In this document: positions 9,520-18,152 of the stretch, one piece after another
Layout: every line of letters begins with the position of its first letter
Position numbering within the stretch: the stretch's first letter is position 1
Assembly: GCA_902623685.1 (NCBI GenBank)
Contig: CACNUQ010000007.1
Location: forward strand, 1-53,431
Reading direction: 5' to 3'
DNA: 53,431 bases
DNA from: an uncultured SAR86 cluster bacterium
GTDB taxonomy: Bacteria; Pseudomonadota; Gammaproteobacteria; Magnimaribacterales; D2472
Translations under genes and position numbers: made by a program
The notes under the pieces: generated by a model
Seen by the model: the letters and a program-made list of their open reading frames with translations, nothing else
Told to the model about the DNA's origin: nothing
Database searches by the model: none

Positions 9520-11850
9520 TTAATATCTGTACTTGAATCTTACCCCTATAACTCTTGGTCTATTTTGAGTTCTTCTAATATCTCCAAAGTCGTTATATCT
9601 GGATAGATAGCCATTTTCATCAGTTAAATTGCTAATAAAGACCTCCATGGACCTATTATTTGATTCAACCCCTACTCTCATATTTGCAATAGCATATGAG
9701 GGCAACTTAAGTTCATTGGCCTGACTAGTATATCTATCACCTGTGTATGAGTAATCAATAGACATGTATCCTGGCATTCCAAAAATACTCAGCACTTTAT
9801 CTAGCCCGAGCACGTATGATAATTCAGGCACATAGGCGAGCCTATTTCCTGAGTTTGCCTGAAGCACTCCAGAGACATCATAATAATCCTCTGATAAAGA
9901 TGGATCATTGGAAACCACATAACCTGACAATGTTAATGTGTCATTGGGTTTATAAGTTGCATCAAGCTCAAGACCATTTATTTCTGCGTTACCAACATTA
10001 TCGACAAAAGCGACTGTTGAATAAGCTAAATTATAGGTGGTAGATTGAAAATCACTCCAATCCATCATGAAATAAGCCCCATTAAGAATTAGCTTCCCAT
10101 CAGCTAAGGTTGATTTGAAACCAAGTTCAAGACTCTCTAGATAATCAGATTCATATGTTTCAGGAATAAATGCAGTTTGAGCTGGTCTTACCCTATTGAT
10201 ACCACTGGCTCTAAAGCCCTCAGAATAGGTTCCATACAGCATAACATCATCATTTAAATTGTGAGCTATGTTAACTTTTGGCACAACTCCTGAATCACTA
10301 GAATTAAATACCTTATCTACACCATCAAATACGCCAAAATAACCATCTTTAGCATTCACCATGGTGTCTTGATCGTATGATCTAAAGCCTAAAGTTAATT
10401 TAGTTTTTTCATTAACACTAAAACTACCTTCCCCAAAGAAAGCCTCTACATCCTCCTCTCTTGTATTATCAAGATTCCACCACTGGCCATTAGGAACATT
10501 CCATGACAAATTGCCTGGATTTGATCCAGGCCATAGATAAGCAATTTCATAATCTCGTTTAGATGATTCACTAAACGCTCCAAGTATCCACTGGAAGCCT
10601 GAGTCGCCCTTGGATTGGATCCTTATCTCATATGAGTCTCTTTCATGATTATCGATTTGCGTGTAAGACATCCTTGGATCCTGACAGCCTGAGATGTTGT
10701 AATAATAATAGTAGTCATAATAATCACATGTGTAGGTGGGGCCATCATAATTATAATATTCTACATATTCTGAATAATCGTAAGTATATTCAACATCCCT
10801 CTCAAAGGAAGAGGCTGTAAATATATATTCAACGTTATCATTAAGATCGCCGCTTAAGGATAATGAAATTTGACTAAAATCGTCATCAAAATACTCTTCA
10901 TTGAATCGAGAATTTGATCTTGGGCCGACAGCTTCATCAGTCTCCCATGATCCACCAAATTCAGAAGTTTGATCAAGCATGGATAGATCAAGATTTTGGC
11001 CCGCTATTTCTGACGCCAATCTAATTCGAAATCCGCTTTTGTTTAATTCGTTGTAATCATCTTTAGCATGAGCGCTGTTATCGATTGTATAGCCACTGTT
11101 TGTAAAAGTTTTGGATGTAAGTTCATTATCAATCCAGCCGCCATCTTGCAGGTCATACGCGCTTACTCTCACTGCAGTATTAGCTCCAAGAGGCATATTT
11201 ATGAAAGCTTCTAATGATTGATCATTTGACCCATCAGTAATTGACCCATACTCAAGATCAAAACCGTAGTCGACAGAAGTAACATCAGGTTTTTTTGTAA
11301 TAATTTTTATATTTCCAGAGGTTGAGCTTGATCCATATAAAGTTCCTTGTGGTCCACTTAATATTTCAACTCGTTCAACGTCAAAAACATGCAAATCAGG
11401 GGTTTGTCCAATAGTAGTTAAAGGTTGTTCATCTAAATATAAAGCTGTAGTTGAGGCTGCGCCTGAAGGATTTCCAAATCCGCCATCTGAAACACCTCTG
11501 ATATAAAAAGTAGAATTTCCGGGCCCTCCCGCATCTAGAGTTACTGCTGGAGATAAATTAGCAATATCGTCAAGACCTTTCACATTCTTTAAATCCAATT
11601 CAGCTGCGCCTATTGCTTGAACGCTCATAGGAACATCTTGTAAGTTCTCTGACCTCTTGCTGGCTGTGACAACAACCTCTTCAAGATTCTCCTGAGCATG
11701 AACATTTGCCGACTGAGCTACACCAAGTCCAAGCGTTAATGCGCCAAGGTAAGGCAAGGCAAAATTATTTTCCTTAAAAATATCTCTTAAAATAAGAGTT
11801 ACAGGATCAGCTTTTTTTTCAAACAGTGGTTTTAAATAAATAGATGACAT
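9520..11850 (-). CDS. TonB-dependent outer-membrane receptor
   Basis: A 776-residue outer-membrane receptor. The signal region ends near NVHAQ. The plug domain opens with LEEVVVTASKRSENLQDVP (TonB box-like) and contains STFYIRGVSDGG and FDVERVEILSGPQGTLYGSS. The C-terminus RVIGVRFKYRY has the terminal aromatic residue of beta-barrels. It takes up a ligand using TonB energy; substrate unknown, but such receptors in SAR86-like bacteria are numerous and often linked to organic nutrients. GGGGGA lies 6 bases before the ATG at 11850, which decides the start over an upstream TTG. One extracellular-looking loop (about 10690-10800) is extremely tyrosine-rich. A single gene with its own terminator. 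Confidence 0.92.
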   Translation of the reverse strand: MSSIYLKPLFEKKADPVTLILRDIFKENNFALPYLGALTLGLGVAQSANVHAQENLEEVVVTASKRSENLQDVPMSVQAIGAAELDLKNVKGLDDIANLSPAVTLDAGGPGNSTFYIRGVSDGGFGNPSGAASTTALYLDEQPLTTIGQTPDLHVFDVERVEILSGPQGTLYGSSSTSGNIKIITKKPDVTSVDYGFDLEYGSITDGSNDQSLEAFINMPLGANTAVRVSAYDLQDGGWIDNELTSKTFTNSGYTIDNSAHAKDDYNELNKSGFRIRLASEIAGQNLDLSMLDQTSEFGGSWETDEAVGPRSNSRFNEEYFDDDFSQISLSLSGDLNDNVEYIFTASSFERDVEYTYDYSEYVEYYNYDGPTYTCDYYDYYYYYNISGCQDPRMSYTQIDNHERDSYEIRIQSKGDSGFQWILGAFSESSKRDYEIAYLWPGSNPGNLSWNVPNGQWWNLDNTREEDVEAFFGEGSFSVNEKTKLTLGFRSYDQDTMVNAKDGYFGVFDGVDKVFNSSDSGVVPKVNIAHNLNDDVMLYGTYSEGFRASGINRVRPAQTAFIPETYESDYLESLELGFKSTLADGKLILNGAYFMMDWSDFQSTTYNLAYSTVAFVDNVGNAEINGLELDATYKPNDTLTLSGYVVSNDPSLSEDYYDVSGVLQANSGNRLAYVPELSYVLGLDKVLSIFGMPGYMSIDYSYTGDRYTSQANELKLPSYAIANMRVGVESNNRSMEVFISNLTDENGYLSRYNDFGDIRRTQNRPRVIGVRFKYRY

Positions 11851-11937
11851 CTTTTCCCCCAAAAGATTGCAATTAATACCTTATTTTATAATGGAAATAG
11901 GCAGTAAAAACAAGTTTGTATATTTTAATCTAGCTTT

Positions 11938-12975
11938 TTAGTTTTTTAATTCAAATAATAAGTTAATTAAAAAATCATTGCCCCATTCATTCACAATAGA
12001 AAAATTACATTTTGAATAATCAATGTTTGATTGTGGCGGCGAGAAGCAAAACCCTACATTTCTATCGATGCCGGGCCAAAAATGTCCTGCATCTTTGTTT
12101 AAAAGGCTAATAATTTGAACATTGTTCTTGCAATCAGAAGCTATCTTTTTTTCAAAATCATCATTTAGATTAAAATCCAGTTGTTTAAAAGATTTACATT
12201 CAAACTGTTTTGACCAGGCATTAAACGTCTTTTCCATGGGTTCATAAAAATAGCCATCTGAAGCTCGGATATTAATTGGGGGAACGACCGTATCTTTAAG
12301 GCTTCCGTAGATTATAAAATTTACTGGCTCTTTAGGAATGCAGCTGAGATCTTTTTGTTGCATGCCTACAACATTTACAACACCTTTAAAGATGTTTGGG
12401 TATTCACAGGCCAATGCTTGAGCCATCATGCCGCCATTACTCATACCTATTAAATATATATCTCTAATCTTATGATCTTCGTTAGTGCGATCAATTATTT
12501 TTTTAATGAAACCAAGATCATCACTACAGCTTGCCCAAGCACAACGTCCTCCTTCACTACAATTAGGATACTGAGGGTAAATATCTGCATCGATCGCACA
12601 TATTTCACCATTTGGTGTTTCGGTCTTAGAGCCTGCCAAATCATTCCAAGAGGAAACGAATGAGCCAGAATCATTCTCAATGCTATTGAAATAAAGTCCT
12701 TGAGGGTAAATTGCTAAAAATTTATATTTATCCGCAGCATCATTAAATCCACCAGTGGTTTGTTTTTCAAAGCCTGAAGCTGTTCCTGTATAACCATGAA
12801 GTCCAATAAATAAGTCCACTTCATTATCAGAATCAATATTTTCAGGAATATATTTTAAATAGGTTCTGTTAACTGATTCATGGCTGATTGAATGCTCCAT
12901 CATGGTCTCCGATGAAATAGAAATAGACATGAAAAGTATGAATAAAAAATTTACTTTTTTTGATAAGGATTTCAC
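11938..12975 (-). CDS. secreted PHB depolymerase/feruloyl-esterase-like alpha/beta hydrolase
   Basis: A 345-residue protein with an N-terminal signal peptide (hydrophobic FLFILFMSISIS). An oxyanion strand LFIGLHGYTGTASGFE is followed by the nucleophile elbow GMSNGGMMA near residue 178, a cysteine-rich insertion (CAIDADIYPQYPNCSEGGRC), and the likely catalytic histidine in DAGHFWPG. This pattern belongs to the LpqC/PHB depolymerase-type esterases, which cleave polyesters or aromatic esters. Paired cysteines suggest disulfides and a periplasmic or extracellular location. The TonB receptor lies 87 bases further downstream in the same direction, so co-transcription is possible. Confidence 0.75.
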   Translation of the reverse strand: MKSLSKKVNFLFILFMSISISSETMMEHSISHESVNRTYLKYIPENIDSDNEVDLFIGLHGYTGTASGFEKQTTGGFNDAADKYKFLAIYPQGLYFNSIENDSGSFVSSWNDLAGSKTETPNGEICAIDADIYPQYPNCSEGGRCAWASCSDDLGFIKKIIDRTNEDHKIRDIYLIGMSNGGMMAQALACEYPNIFKGVVNVVGMQQKDLSCIPKEPVNFIIYGSLKDTVVPPINIRASDGYFYEPMEKTFNAWSKQFECKSFKQLDFNLNDDFEKKIASDCKNNVQIISLLNKDAGHFWPGIDRNVGFCFSPPQSNIDYSKCNFSIVNEWGNDFLINLLFELKN

Positions 12976-13000
12976 AAAGCAGGCTGTTTTTAAATACTTT

Positions 13001-13456
13001 TTATAATGAATATTCTTCGTTAAGTCCTTTTAGATCATCAAAAGTCATAGCCTGCAGCACCTCAAGATTGTCATCTAAAATTTCATAGATTGGATCGGTG
13101 GCTGTATATGGTCTTAAGCTAAAATAACAGACAACGTCTTGGTCTCCTCCACCTTCCGTATGAGCCTCTCCAGGCTCACCAACTTTAAAGACTCCAGCTG
13201 GTCGAATATCTTTTAGTGTTCCATCTGGCAAATAGGTTCGTAGCTCTCCACTTAGTGTAAAGGTACTATAATTCGAACAGTGTCGATGCATAAGAATTTT
13301 TTCATTTGCTGAAAATTTAAATAAAATATCAACGATCTTTGCTTCTTCATCAACATTCAAAAAAGACAATGAAATATGCTCTGTGGGCTCACCATCAGGC
13401 CCAGGCAATGGCTTCCAATCAATTTTTGATTCATCAAAAGTATTTGTATCTATCAT
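13001..13456 (-). CDS. cupin-domain protein
   Basis: A 151-residue single-domain cupin. The first metal-binding motif is seen as KILMHRHCSNYSTFTLSGEL, with two histidines and a later glutamate-type position, and the second as GEPGEAHTEGGGDQD. This resembles ChrR-like or anhydrosugar/quercetin cupins, so it may bind a metal and act as an enzyme or sensor; no partner sigma factor is present. GGAG lies 7 bases before the ATG. It stands 25 bases upstream of the esterase gene on the same strand, suggesting an operon. Confidence 0.65.
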   Translation of the reverse strand: MIDTNTFDESKIDWKPLPGPDGEPTEHISLSFLNVDEEAKIVDILFKFSANEKILMHRHCSNYSTFTLSGELRTYLPDGTLKDIRPAGVFKVGEPGEAHTEGGGDQDVVCYFSLRPYTATDPIYEILDDNLEVLQAMTFDDLKGLNEEYSL

Positions 13457-13525
13457 AAAGTTACTCCATTAATTTTTTTTATTTAAAATATGCAATTTTT
13501 TACATGTATTTACAAACAACTTTCT

Positions 13526-13723
13526 TCATTGAACAAACGGATCATCTTCCTCTAATAAGCGACCAGTTCCTTTGAGGAAAAAATAATAAGTTAGCCCACC
13601 AAGCATCAAAACACTAAAAAAATCTCCCTCATCATAGAGAAAATCATGGGTGGCAAAGATTGTGACAAATAAGGAAATTATCCAAAAATGTCTTCCATAT
13701 TTCGCTAAAAAATTCTTAATCAT
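13526..13723 (-). CDS. small membrane protein, unknown function
   Basis: A 65-residue protein with two hydrophobic helices (residues about 13-28 and 37-51) and an acidic tail EEDDPFVQ. It overlaps the upstream GFA gene by 8 bases, so it is translationally coupled to it. No family recognised. Confidence 0.6.
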   Translation of the reverse strand: MIKNFLAKYGRHFWIISLFVTIFATHDFLYDEGDFFSVLMLGGLTYYFFLKGTGRLLEEDDPFVQ

Positions 13724-14150
13724 TCTTTATTCTTATATCATCGTAACTGCTTGGATATTCTAAATGTTGTTTCAAATTATCATCAATATCATACCAAGAT
13801 GCCTTTGACCCAACAAAAACATGGTGTGCTTTTGGTAGACTTATCTTTCCATCTAAAGCGCCTGCTGATACATAATATTTTTCAGGATTTCTTTCATCAA
13901 AAAACATTATGTTTGATCCACAAATTCCACAAAATTTTCGTTTGCAATATTTAGAAGACATATAAGATTTAATATTCTTTTTGCCGGAGTGGTATTTAAA
14001 TAAAGGCTTTTCCACCTCAATAAAACTTCCGAATGCCGATCCATGACATTTTCGGCATTGCGAACAATGGCAATGAGAAAAATACTTAATTGCTTGATTT
14101 ATCTCAAAAGAAATTTTTTTACATTCACAATTTCCCTTAATATTATCCAT
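13716..14150 (-). CDS. GFA-family (glutathione-dependent formaldehyde-activating-like) zinc protein
   Basis: A 144-residue protein with the GFA/CENP-V zinc-binding cysteine pattern: GNCECKKISFEI, then SHCHCSQCRKCHGSAFGSF, then KRKFCGICGSNIMFF. The last is the typical C-x-x-C-G motif. The first family member was proposed to condense formaldehyde with glutathione; most members have unknown substrates. Length is normal. It overlaps the 65-residue membrane protein gene at its end. Confidence 0.8.
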   Translation of the reverse strand: MDNIKGNCECKKISFEINQAIKYFSHCHCSQCRKCHGSAFGSFIEVEKPLFKYHSGKKNIKSYMSSKYCKRKFCGICGSNIMFFDERNPEKYYVSAGALDGKISLPKAHHVFVGSKASWYDIDDNLKQHLEYPSSYDDIRIKND

Positions 14151-14191
14151 TCAATTTGTTTTTGTCTTTAGCAAATGTCTAAGGAAGAAAA

Positions 14192-14602
14192 TTATGCCTC
14201 TTTGTTTGGATTCCATATCACTAAGTTTTTGGTTTTAAGTCTATTCTTTACTAACTTGTACCTTGATTGCTCTTCCTTCCATTCTTTTAACCATTTTGCG
14301 CCGTCTCTCTCTGCATCAACAAATATTGCATTGGTAAATGCCAAAGGTAAAATTATTGCAACATGAATCACTATACTTACAATTGTATTGTAGTTAAAAA
14401 ATCCTAAATAATTTGCTGCCAAGAACCCAAAGAAAACGCTCCAAATTGTAAACAAAACTAGCATAAAGTATGTTTGCAAACTTGGGTCAGGTATATGTTT
14501 AAGAGGATTATATCTAACGTCCATTACTCTTCTCCAACCGCTTACAATTTTCATTACAACTCTTCTGAATAAACTAGGTTTTTTCATGCTTGGTTCAATC
14601 AT
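14192..14602 (-). CDS. membrane protein with two transmembrane helices, unknown function
   Basis: A 136-residue protein with a basic N-terminus, two hydrophobic helices (YFMLVLFTIWSVFFGFLAA and a second from about residue 73 to 93) and a charged, helical C-terminus rich in Lys and Glu. GGAGAGCAG precedes the ATG. The start overlaps the end of a 34-residue small gene by 8 bases. Probably inner membrane with both ends cytosolic; no family assigned. Confidence 0.65.
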   Translation of the reverse strand: MIEPSMKKPSLFRRVVMKIVSGWRRVMDVRYNPLKHIPDPSLQTYFMLVLFTIWSVFFGFLAANYLGFFNYNTIVSIVIHVAIILPLAFTNAIFVDAERDGAKWLKEWKEEQSRYKLVKNRLKTKNLVIWNPNKEA

Positions 14603-14699
14603 CTGCTCTCCAATTAAATCTTATGAACTCCTTGATAACATGCATACCTACTGATACCCATGTCACGATTATTAAACTCCAAAATAAAATCTTAAACAT
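14595..14699 (-). CDS. very small (34 aa) membrane protein
   Basis: A short frame of 34 codons: a hydrophobic helix (FKILFWSLIIVTWVSVGMHV) followed by a basic, aromatic tail. It starts 7 bases after the stop of the 90-residue gene upstream and ends 8 bases inside the next gene, so it fills the gap exactly. There is no Shine-Dalgarno, so expression by coupling is plausible but unproven. Confidence 0.45.
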   Translation of the reverse strand: MFKILFWSLIIVTWVSVGMHVIKEFIRFNWRADD

Positions 14700-14705
14700 C
14701 AAATT

Positions 14706-14978
14706 TTATTTATTAGACTGCAAAGTTTCTACGGTTTTTTGCAAAATTTCTATGGTTTCTTGATTAATATACCCAGAGGCAAATTCGCCGATAAAAGTAA
14801 TAATTAAAATAAGTAGGCCAATATAAAAATAAAACTTTGCATTTTCTTGCCGGCCCATTAATACATACAAAATTCCTAATATAAAAAGAGACAGTGAGGC
14901 AAAATAATTATCAATTAAAATTAGATATACAGAAAGAATTACTAATAAAACTAATAAGGCTGTATAAAAATATTTCAT
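14706..14978 (-). CDS. small hydrophobic membrane protein, unknown function
   Basis: A 90-residue protein made of three hydrophobic segments with short polar loops, ending in a likely amphipathic helix (TIEILQKTVETLQ). No family recognised. It lies in the same-strand run of membrane-protein genes from 16.7 to 14.2 kb. Confidence 0.6.
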   Translation of the reverse strand: MKYFYTALLVLLVILSVYLILIDNYFASLSLFILGILYVLMGRQENAKFYFYIGLLILIITFIGEFASGYINQETIEILQKTVETLQSNK

Positions 14979-15026
14979 AACTATTCAAACACCTCGTAAT
15001 TTAATAAGCCATAACCTATATTAATA

Positions 15027-15626
15027 TTAAATATCCTTAAAACCTGCCATCTTATCCATTGCTTTGATTCTTGATTTTGGGATGCCAGCTTCAACAACAT
15101 CATCATGAAATCTCTTGTAAGTGTATGGATTTATATTTTTCCTTGTATTAAGAAAATAAACAATTAGTCCCCAAATGTTTAACCCCAAACAAAGATAGAA
15201 AATTTCTGCTCTTATTAAATCAGAAAATAGGACAAACATAATTACCGAAAGATATGTTTCTGGTTTTGTAAGCATCATTAGTAAGGCCAATCTTCCAGGA
15301 GGCAATATCATCCAAAGCAACATCATTATCAAAGCAAGACCTATAAACAAAAGCTCTATTTCGAATCTCGACACTGCTCCTTCTATGATTCCATTGAGTG
15401 CAATAAAGCCTAGAAAAAAGCAAATTGCAGCATGAAATTTATGTTGCATTTTGTCTTCCATAAACAAATATGCATTAAGTTTCCCATTAAGCTTTGTCCA
15501 TGAAGGCAGTTTTCTGAAAAAATCATCAAAAATTTCAACTATGCCAATGCCTAAATAAACAATTGCTTCGACCCAAAGAACCACTTTGAGAGCAAATGTT
15601 AAATCAAAAATTTCTGTTGGATTCAT
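15027..15626 (-). CDS. multi-pass membrane protein, unknown function
   Basis: A 199-residue protein with about five hydrophobic helices, including AAICFFLGFIALNG and LLFIGLALIMMLLWMI. A cytosolic, basic C-terminus contains PYTYKRFHDDVVEAG. No enzyme motif is visible. It follows the YugP-type protease gene by 27 bases on the same strand, which suggests one transcript. Confidence 0.65.
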   Translation of the reverse strand: MNPTEIFDLTFALKVVLWVEAIVYLGIGIVEIFDDFFRKLPSWTKLNGKLNAYLFMEDKMQHKFHAAICFFLGFIALNGIIEGAVSRFEIELLFIGLALIMMLLWMILPPGRLALLMMLTKPETYLSVIMFVLFSDLIRAEIFYLCLGLNIWGLIVYFLNTRKNINPYTYKRFHDDVVEAGIPKSRIKAMDKMAGFKDI

Positions 15627-15653
15627 AAATGATTCCTTAATAAATTTATTACT

Positions 15654-16340
15654 TCATCGCCTTAATAGTATAACCATCCAGCGACCAAGGTTTAAAATAT
15701 CGGCTAACGCAGCAGAAACATAAGTAAGGGATGCAGCCTTCAAAATACGACTAACGGCTTTTTCGTTTGACTTAGATACATAATTCCCCTCCTTTAATAA
15801 AGGTAGCGCTTTAGAAAAACTTGCATCAAACTCAATCGGCAGTGTCACAGCATGGACCATCATACGAGCAATAAAACCTGATAGCCCCAGGAAAAGTAAT
15901 AAAGAAAATGGCATAGGATGTCGCGTAATAATTCCGATTACTGGTGATAAAGAGATAACGGCAACACTTCCACGAGCTATCTTTTCAACAATAGGAATCA
16001 TCTTTGTCCTGGTAGCCAGACGTTTATCGCCTTGCTGATCCTGAATTGCATGCCCAACCTCATGGGCCGCAATAGCGATTGCAGTCAAAGACTTAGATTC
16101 ATAATGCTCACGCAAAAGCCTTACTTTTTTTTCGATTGGATCATAATGATCTCCTAGCTCAGTTACCTCAACTTCCACATCTTTTAAAGAAAATCGCTTA
16201 ATCAGATGCTTTGCTAGCTCTCCGCCAGTACCAGGCATTTCAGGCTTTTCCAATGAGTACCACCTCATAACCAACTTCACCCATAACGTTGGTCCAAATA
16301 TCAGTGCCAGAACTATGAGCGTGCCCAACGCTAAAACCAT
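15654..16340 (-). CDS. YugP-type membrane zinc metallopeptidase
   Basis: A 228-residue protein matching the membrane zinc peptidase family of Bacillus YugP in length and layout. It has an N-terminal membrane helix, a soluble stretch with HYDPIEKKVRLL, then the zinc-binding IAAHEVGHAIQDQ near residue 92 (HExxH) and two or three further helices. An AVTLPIEFDAS segment follows in the family as the third-ligand region and is present here. It is expected in the inner membrane with the active site facing the cytosol; substrates are unknown. Confidence 0.85.
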   Translation of the reverse strand: MVLALGTLIVLALIFGPTLWVKLVMRWYSLEKPEMPGTGGELAKHLIKRFSLKDVEVEVTELGDHYDPIEKKVRLLREHYESKSLTAIAIAAHEVGHAIQDQQGDKRLATRTKMIPIVEKIARGSVAVISLSPVIGIITRHPMPFSLLLFLGLSGFIARMMVHAVTLPIEFDASFSKALPLLKEGNYVSKSNEKAVSRILKAASLTYVSAALADILNLGRWMVILLRR

Positions 16341-16399
16341 ATTTTAGTCTCCTTAAAAATGTTTTTCATTTTTTATTTTGGTATTAGATAGTTTATATA

Positions 16400-16687
16400 T
16401 TAAGTTATCAGCTTAGGTATTATTCCTAGTTGAGCAAGAATACCAAAGATAATTAACAATATAATGCTGGAGAGAAACTTAAGATTCTTCTGTTGAATCC
16501 ATTCAAATAAGTCATCTATAAATTTTCTTATCCAATCATCAACTTTACCCATCCACTTAACAGCTTTTCTTGTCCATTTATCGGTCCCATCAATTATTAA
16601 TAAAGAAAATGCTGCGATAATAAGCCACACAAAACCATTGAGAATCATGTCAATCAACCAACCTATAATCACCCAATTCAGTTCCAT
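16400..16687 (-). CDS. small membrane protein, unknown function
   Basis: A 95-residue protein with a hydrophobic N-terminal helix (about residues 5-32), a charged, tryptophan-rich amphipathic middle (KWMGKVDDWIRKFIDDLFEW) and a C-terminal hydrophobic helix. No family recognised. It is the first gene of the leftward run and is transcribed divergently from the class V aminotransferase. Confidence 0.6.
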   Translation of the reverse strand: MELNWVIIGWLIDMILNGFVWLIIAAFSLLIIDGTDKWTRKAVKWMGKVDDWIRKFIDDLFEWIQQKNLKFLSSIILLIIFGILAQLGIIPKLIT

Positions 16688-16772
16688 TATTTAGCCTTAA
16701 CAGTCCAGTTTATTAGATCCATTAACTAATTATACTTCCACTGCTTTTTTTTGTACTTTTTCCTACCCACAT

Positions 16773-16800
16773 TTGAAAAAGAAAAGTCTTTATCTAGTAT
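16773..16800 (+). promoter_or_regulatory. sigma70-type promoter for the class V aminotransferase
   Basis: TTGAAA at 16773-16778 and TAGTAT at 16795-16800 are separated by 16 bases. Transcription would begin about 16807, at or just before the ATG at 16810. With no Shine-Dalgarno visible, a leaderless message is likely. Confidence 0.4.
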
Positions 16801-16809
16801 CATAACGGT

Positions 16810-17925
16810 ATGAAAGTAAATTCATTCATGCCACCAAATAGGATTTTAATGGGCCCAGGTCCATCTGATGTTTGTGATAGAGTTTTAGAAGCAATGGCAA
16901 GACCAACTATTGGTCATCTCGATCCTATTTTTATCAAAATGATGGACGAAATAAAACAATTACTCCAATATACATTTCAAACTAAGAATGAGCTAACTTT
17001 TGCTGTATCGGCTCCTGGCATGGCAGGTATGGAATGTTGCTTTGCAAATCTTGTTGAGCCTAATGACAAGGTAATTATTGCTAAAAACGGGTTCTTTGGT
17101 GAAAGAATGAAAGAGAATGTCGAACGATTTGGTGGAATACCTATAGTTATTGATGATGAATGGGGAACAAAAGTAGATTTAAATAAAATTGAATCAGCCT
17201 TAAATGAACACAAAGATGCAAAAATTGTTGCTTCAGTTCACGCTGAAACCTCTACGGGAGCTCTCACGGATCCAGAATCAATAACAAAATTAGCACATGA
17301 TTACGGCTGTTTATCAATTGTAGATACTGTTACTGGTTTAGTTGGAGTTCCTCTTAAAGTAGATGAATGGGGAATTGATGCAATTTATTCTGGTACGCAA
17401 AAATGTTTATCTGCTTCCCCTGGTTTATCGCCAATTAGTTTTAGTAGTGCCGCAAAAGAAAAGATTAAGAATAGAAAATCAAAAGTGAAGAGTTGGTTTC
17501 TTGATTTAAACTTAATCATGTCATATTGGGAAGGAGAAGGAGGTCGATCCTATCATCACACCGCACCTGTGAATTCATTATATGGATTACATGAAGCCTT
17601 GGTAATGTTAAGCGAGGAAGGTCTAGAAAATTCATGGAAAAGACACAAAGAAAATCACCTTCAACTCCGAGAAGGCTTAGAAAAATTAAACATAAAATTT
17701 TTAGTAAAAGAAGAAGACAGGCTGCCTCAATTAAATGCTATTTATATTCCTGATGGTGTTAATGATCTAGAATCAAGAAAAAGACTTTTAAATGAATTTA
17801 ATCTAGAAATTGGAGCTGGTCTTGGAGTTCTAGCAGGAAAAGTATGGCGAATTGGACTAATGGGACAATCTTCTAATAAAAAGAATATTGAATATTGCTT
17901 AAATTCTCTTTCGGAAATAATTTAA
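16810..17925 (+). CDS. class V aminotransferase (alanine-glyoxylate / serine-pyruvate type)
   Basis: A 371-residue PLP enzyme. It opens with PPNRILMGPGPSDVCDRVLEAM, the alanine-glyoxylate aminotransferase signature. The PLP-stacking region is SAPGMAGMECCFANL, the cofactor aspartate lies in SIVDTVTGLVGVPL, and the Schiff-base lysine is in SGTQKCLSASPGL near residue 197. It probably converts glyoxylate to glycine or serine to hydroxypyruvate. It is a single gene with its own promoter and borders the glmS-downstream island. A second ATG six codons in is an alternative start. Confidence 0.88.
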   Translation: MKVNSFMPPNRILMGPGPSDVCDRVLEAMARPTIGHLDPIFIKMMDEIKQLLQYTFQTKNELTFAVSAPGMAGMECCFANLVEPNDKVIIAKNGFFGERMKENVERFGGIPIVIDDEWGTKVDLNKIESALNEHKDAKIVASVHAETSTGALTDPESITKLAHDYGCLSIVDTVTGLVGVPLKVDEWGIDAIYSGTQKCLSASPGLSPISFSSAAKEKIKNRKSKVKSWFLDLNLIMSYWEGEGGRSYHHTAPVNSLYGLHEALVMLSEEGLENSWKRHKENHLQLREGLEKLNIKFLVKEEDRLPQLNAIYIPDGVNDLESRKRLLNEFNLEIGAGLGVLAGKVWRIGLMGQSSNKKNIEYCLNSLSEII

Positions 17926-17928
17926 TAA

Positions 17929-18096
17929 TCAAGGTGCTTCTTTTTCATTATTTTTTATGTAAATTTTTCCAAAAATGGCAAATAAAACATATAAACCAAT
18001 TAACAACCATTTATAGTCATCTGCATTTAATAAAATAATCGTTACTATTGCTGCACCCCAAAATGGTGAATGGAGAATTTGAATTAATTGACTCAT
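17929..18096 (-). CDS. 55-aa membrane protein, cassette 6 cargo
   Basis: A short frame beginning MSQLIQILHSPFWGAAIVTI and continuing with a second hydrophobic helix (WLLIGLYVLFAIFGKIYI), then a charged tail ending NNEKEAP. The start is 20 bases after the stop of the outermost glmS-tail copy. The stop is 3 bases from the end of the convergent aminotransferase gene, so it fills the space exactly. No Shine-Dalgarno or family recognised. Confidence 0.5.
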   Translation of the reverse strand: MSQLIQILHSPFWGAAIVTIILLNADDYKWLLIGLYVLFAIFGKIYIKNNEKEAP

Positions 18097-18116
18097 TTTT
18101 AATTAGACGCCTTTAT

Positions 18117-18134
18117 CTATTCCACCGTCACTGA
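18117..18134 (-). repeat. glmS 3'-end copy 5 (SVTVE-TAG)
   Basis: The minus strand reads TCA GTG ACG GTG GAA TAG, i.e. S-V-T-V-E-stop. It is identical to the copy at 19031-19048, and the match continues into the following AT(A/G)AA. A hairpin TCACTG / CAGTGA (18128-18151, loop 12) overlaps its glmS-proximal side. Confidence 0.8.
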
Positions 18135-18152
18135 TTAAGTTTAAACAGTGAT

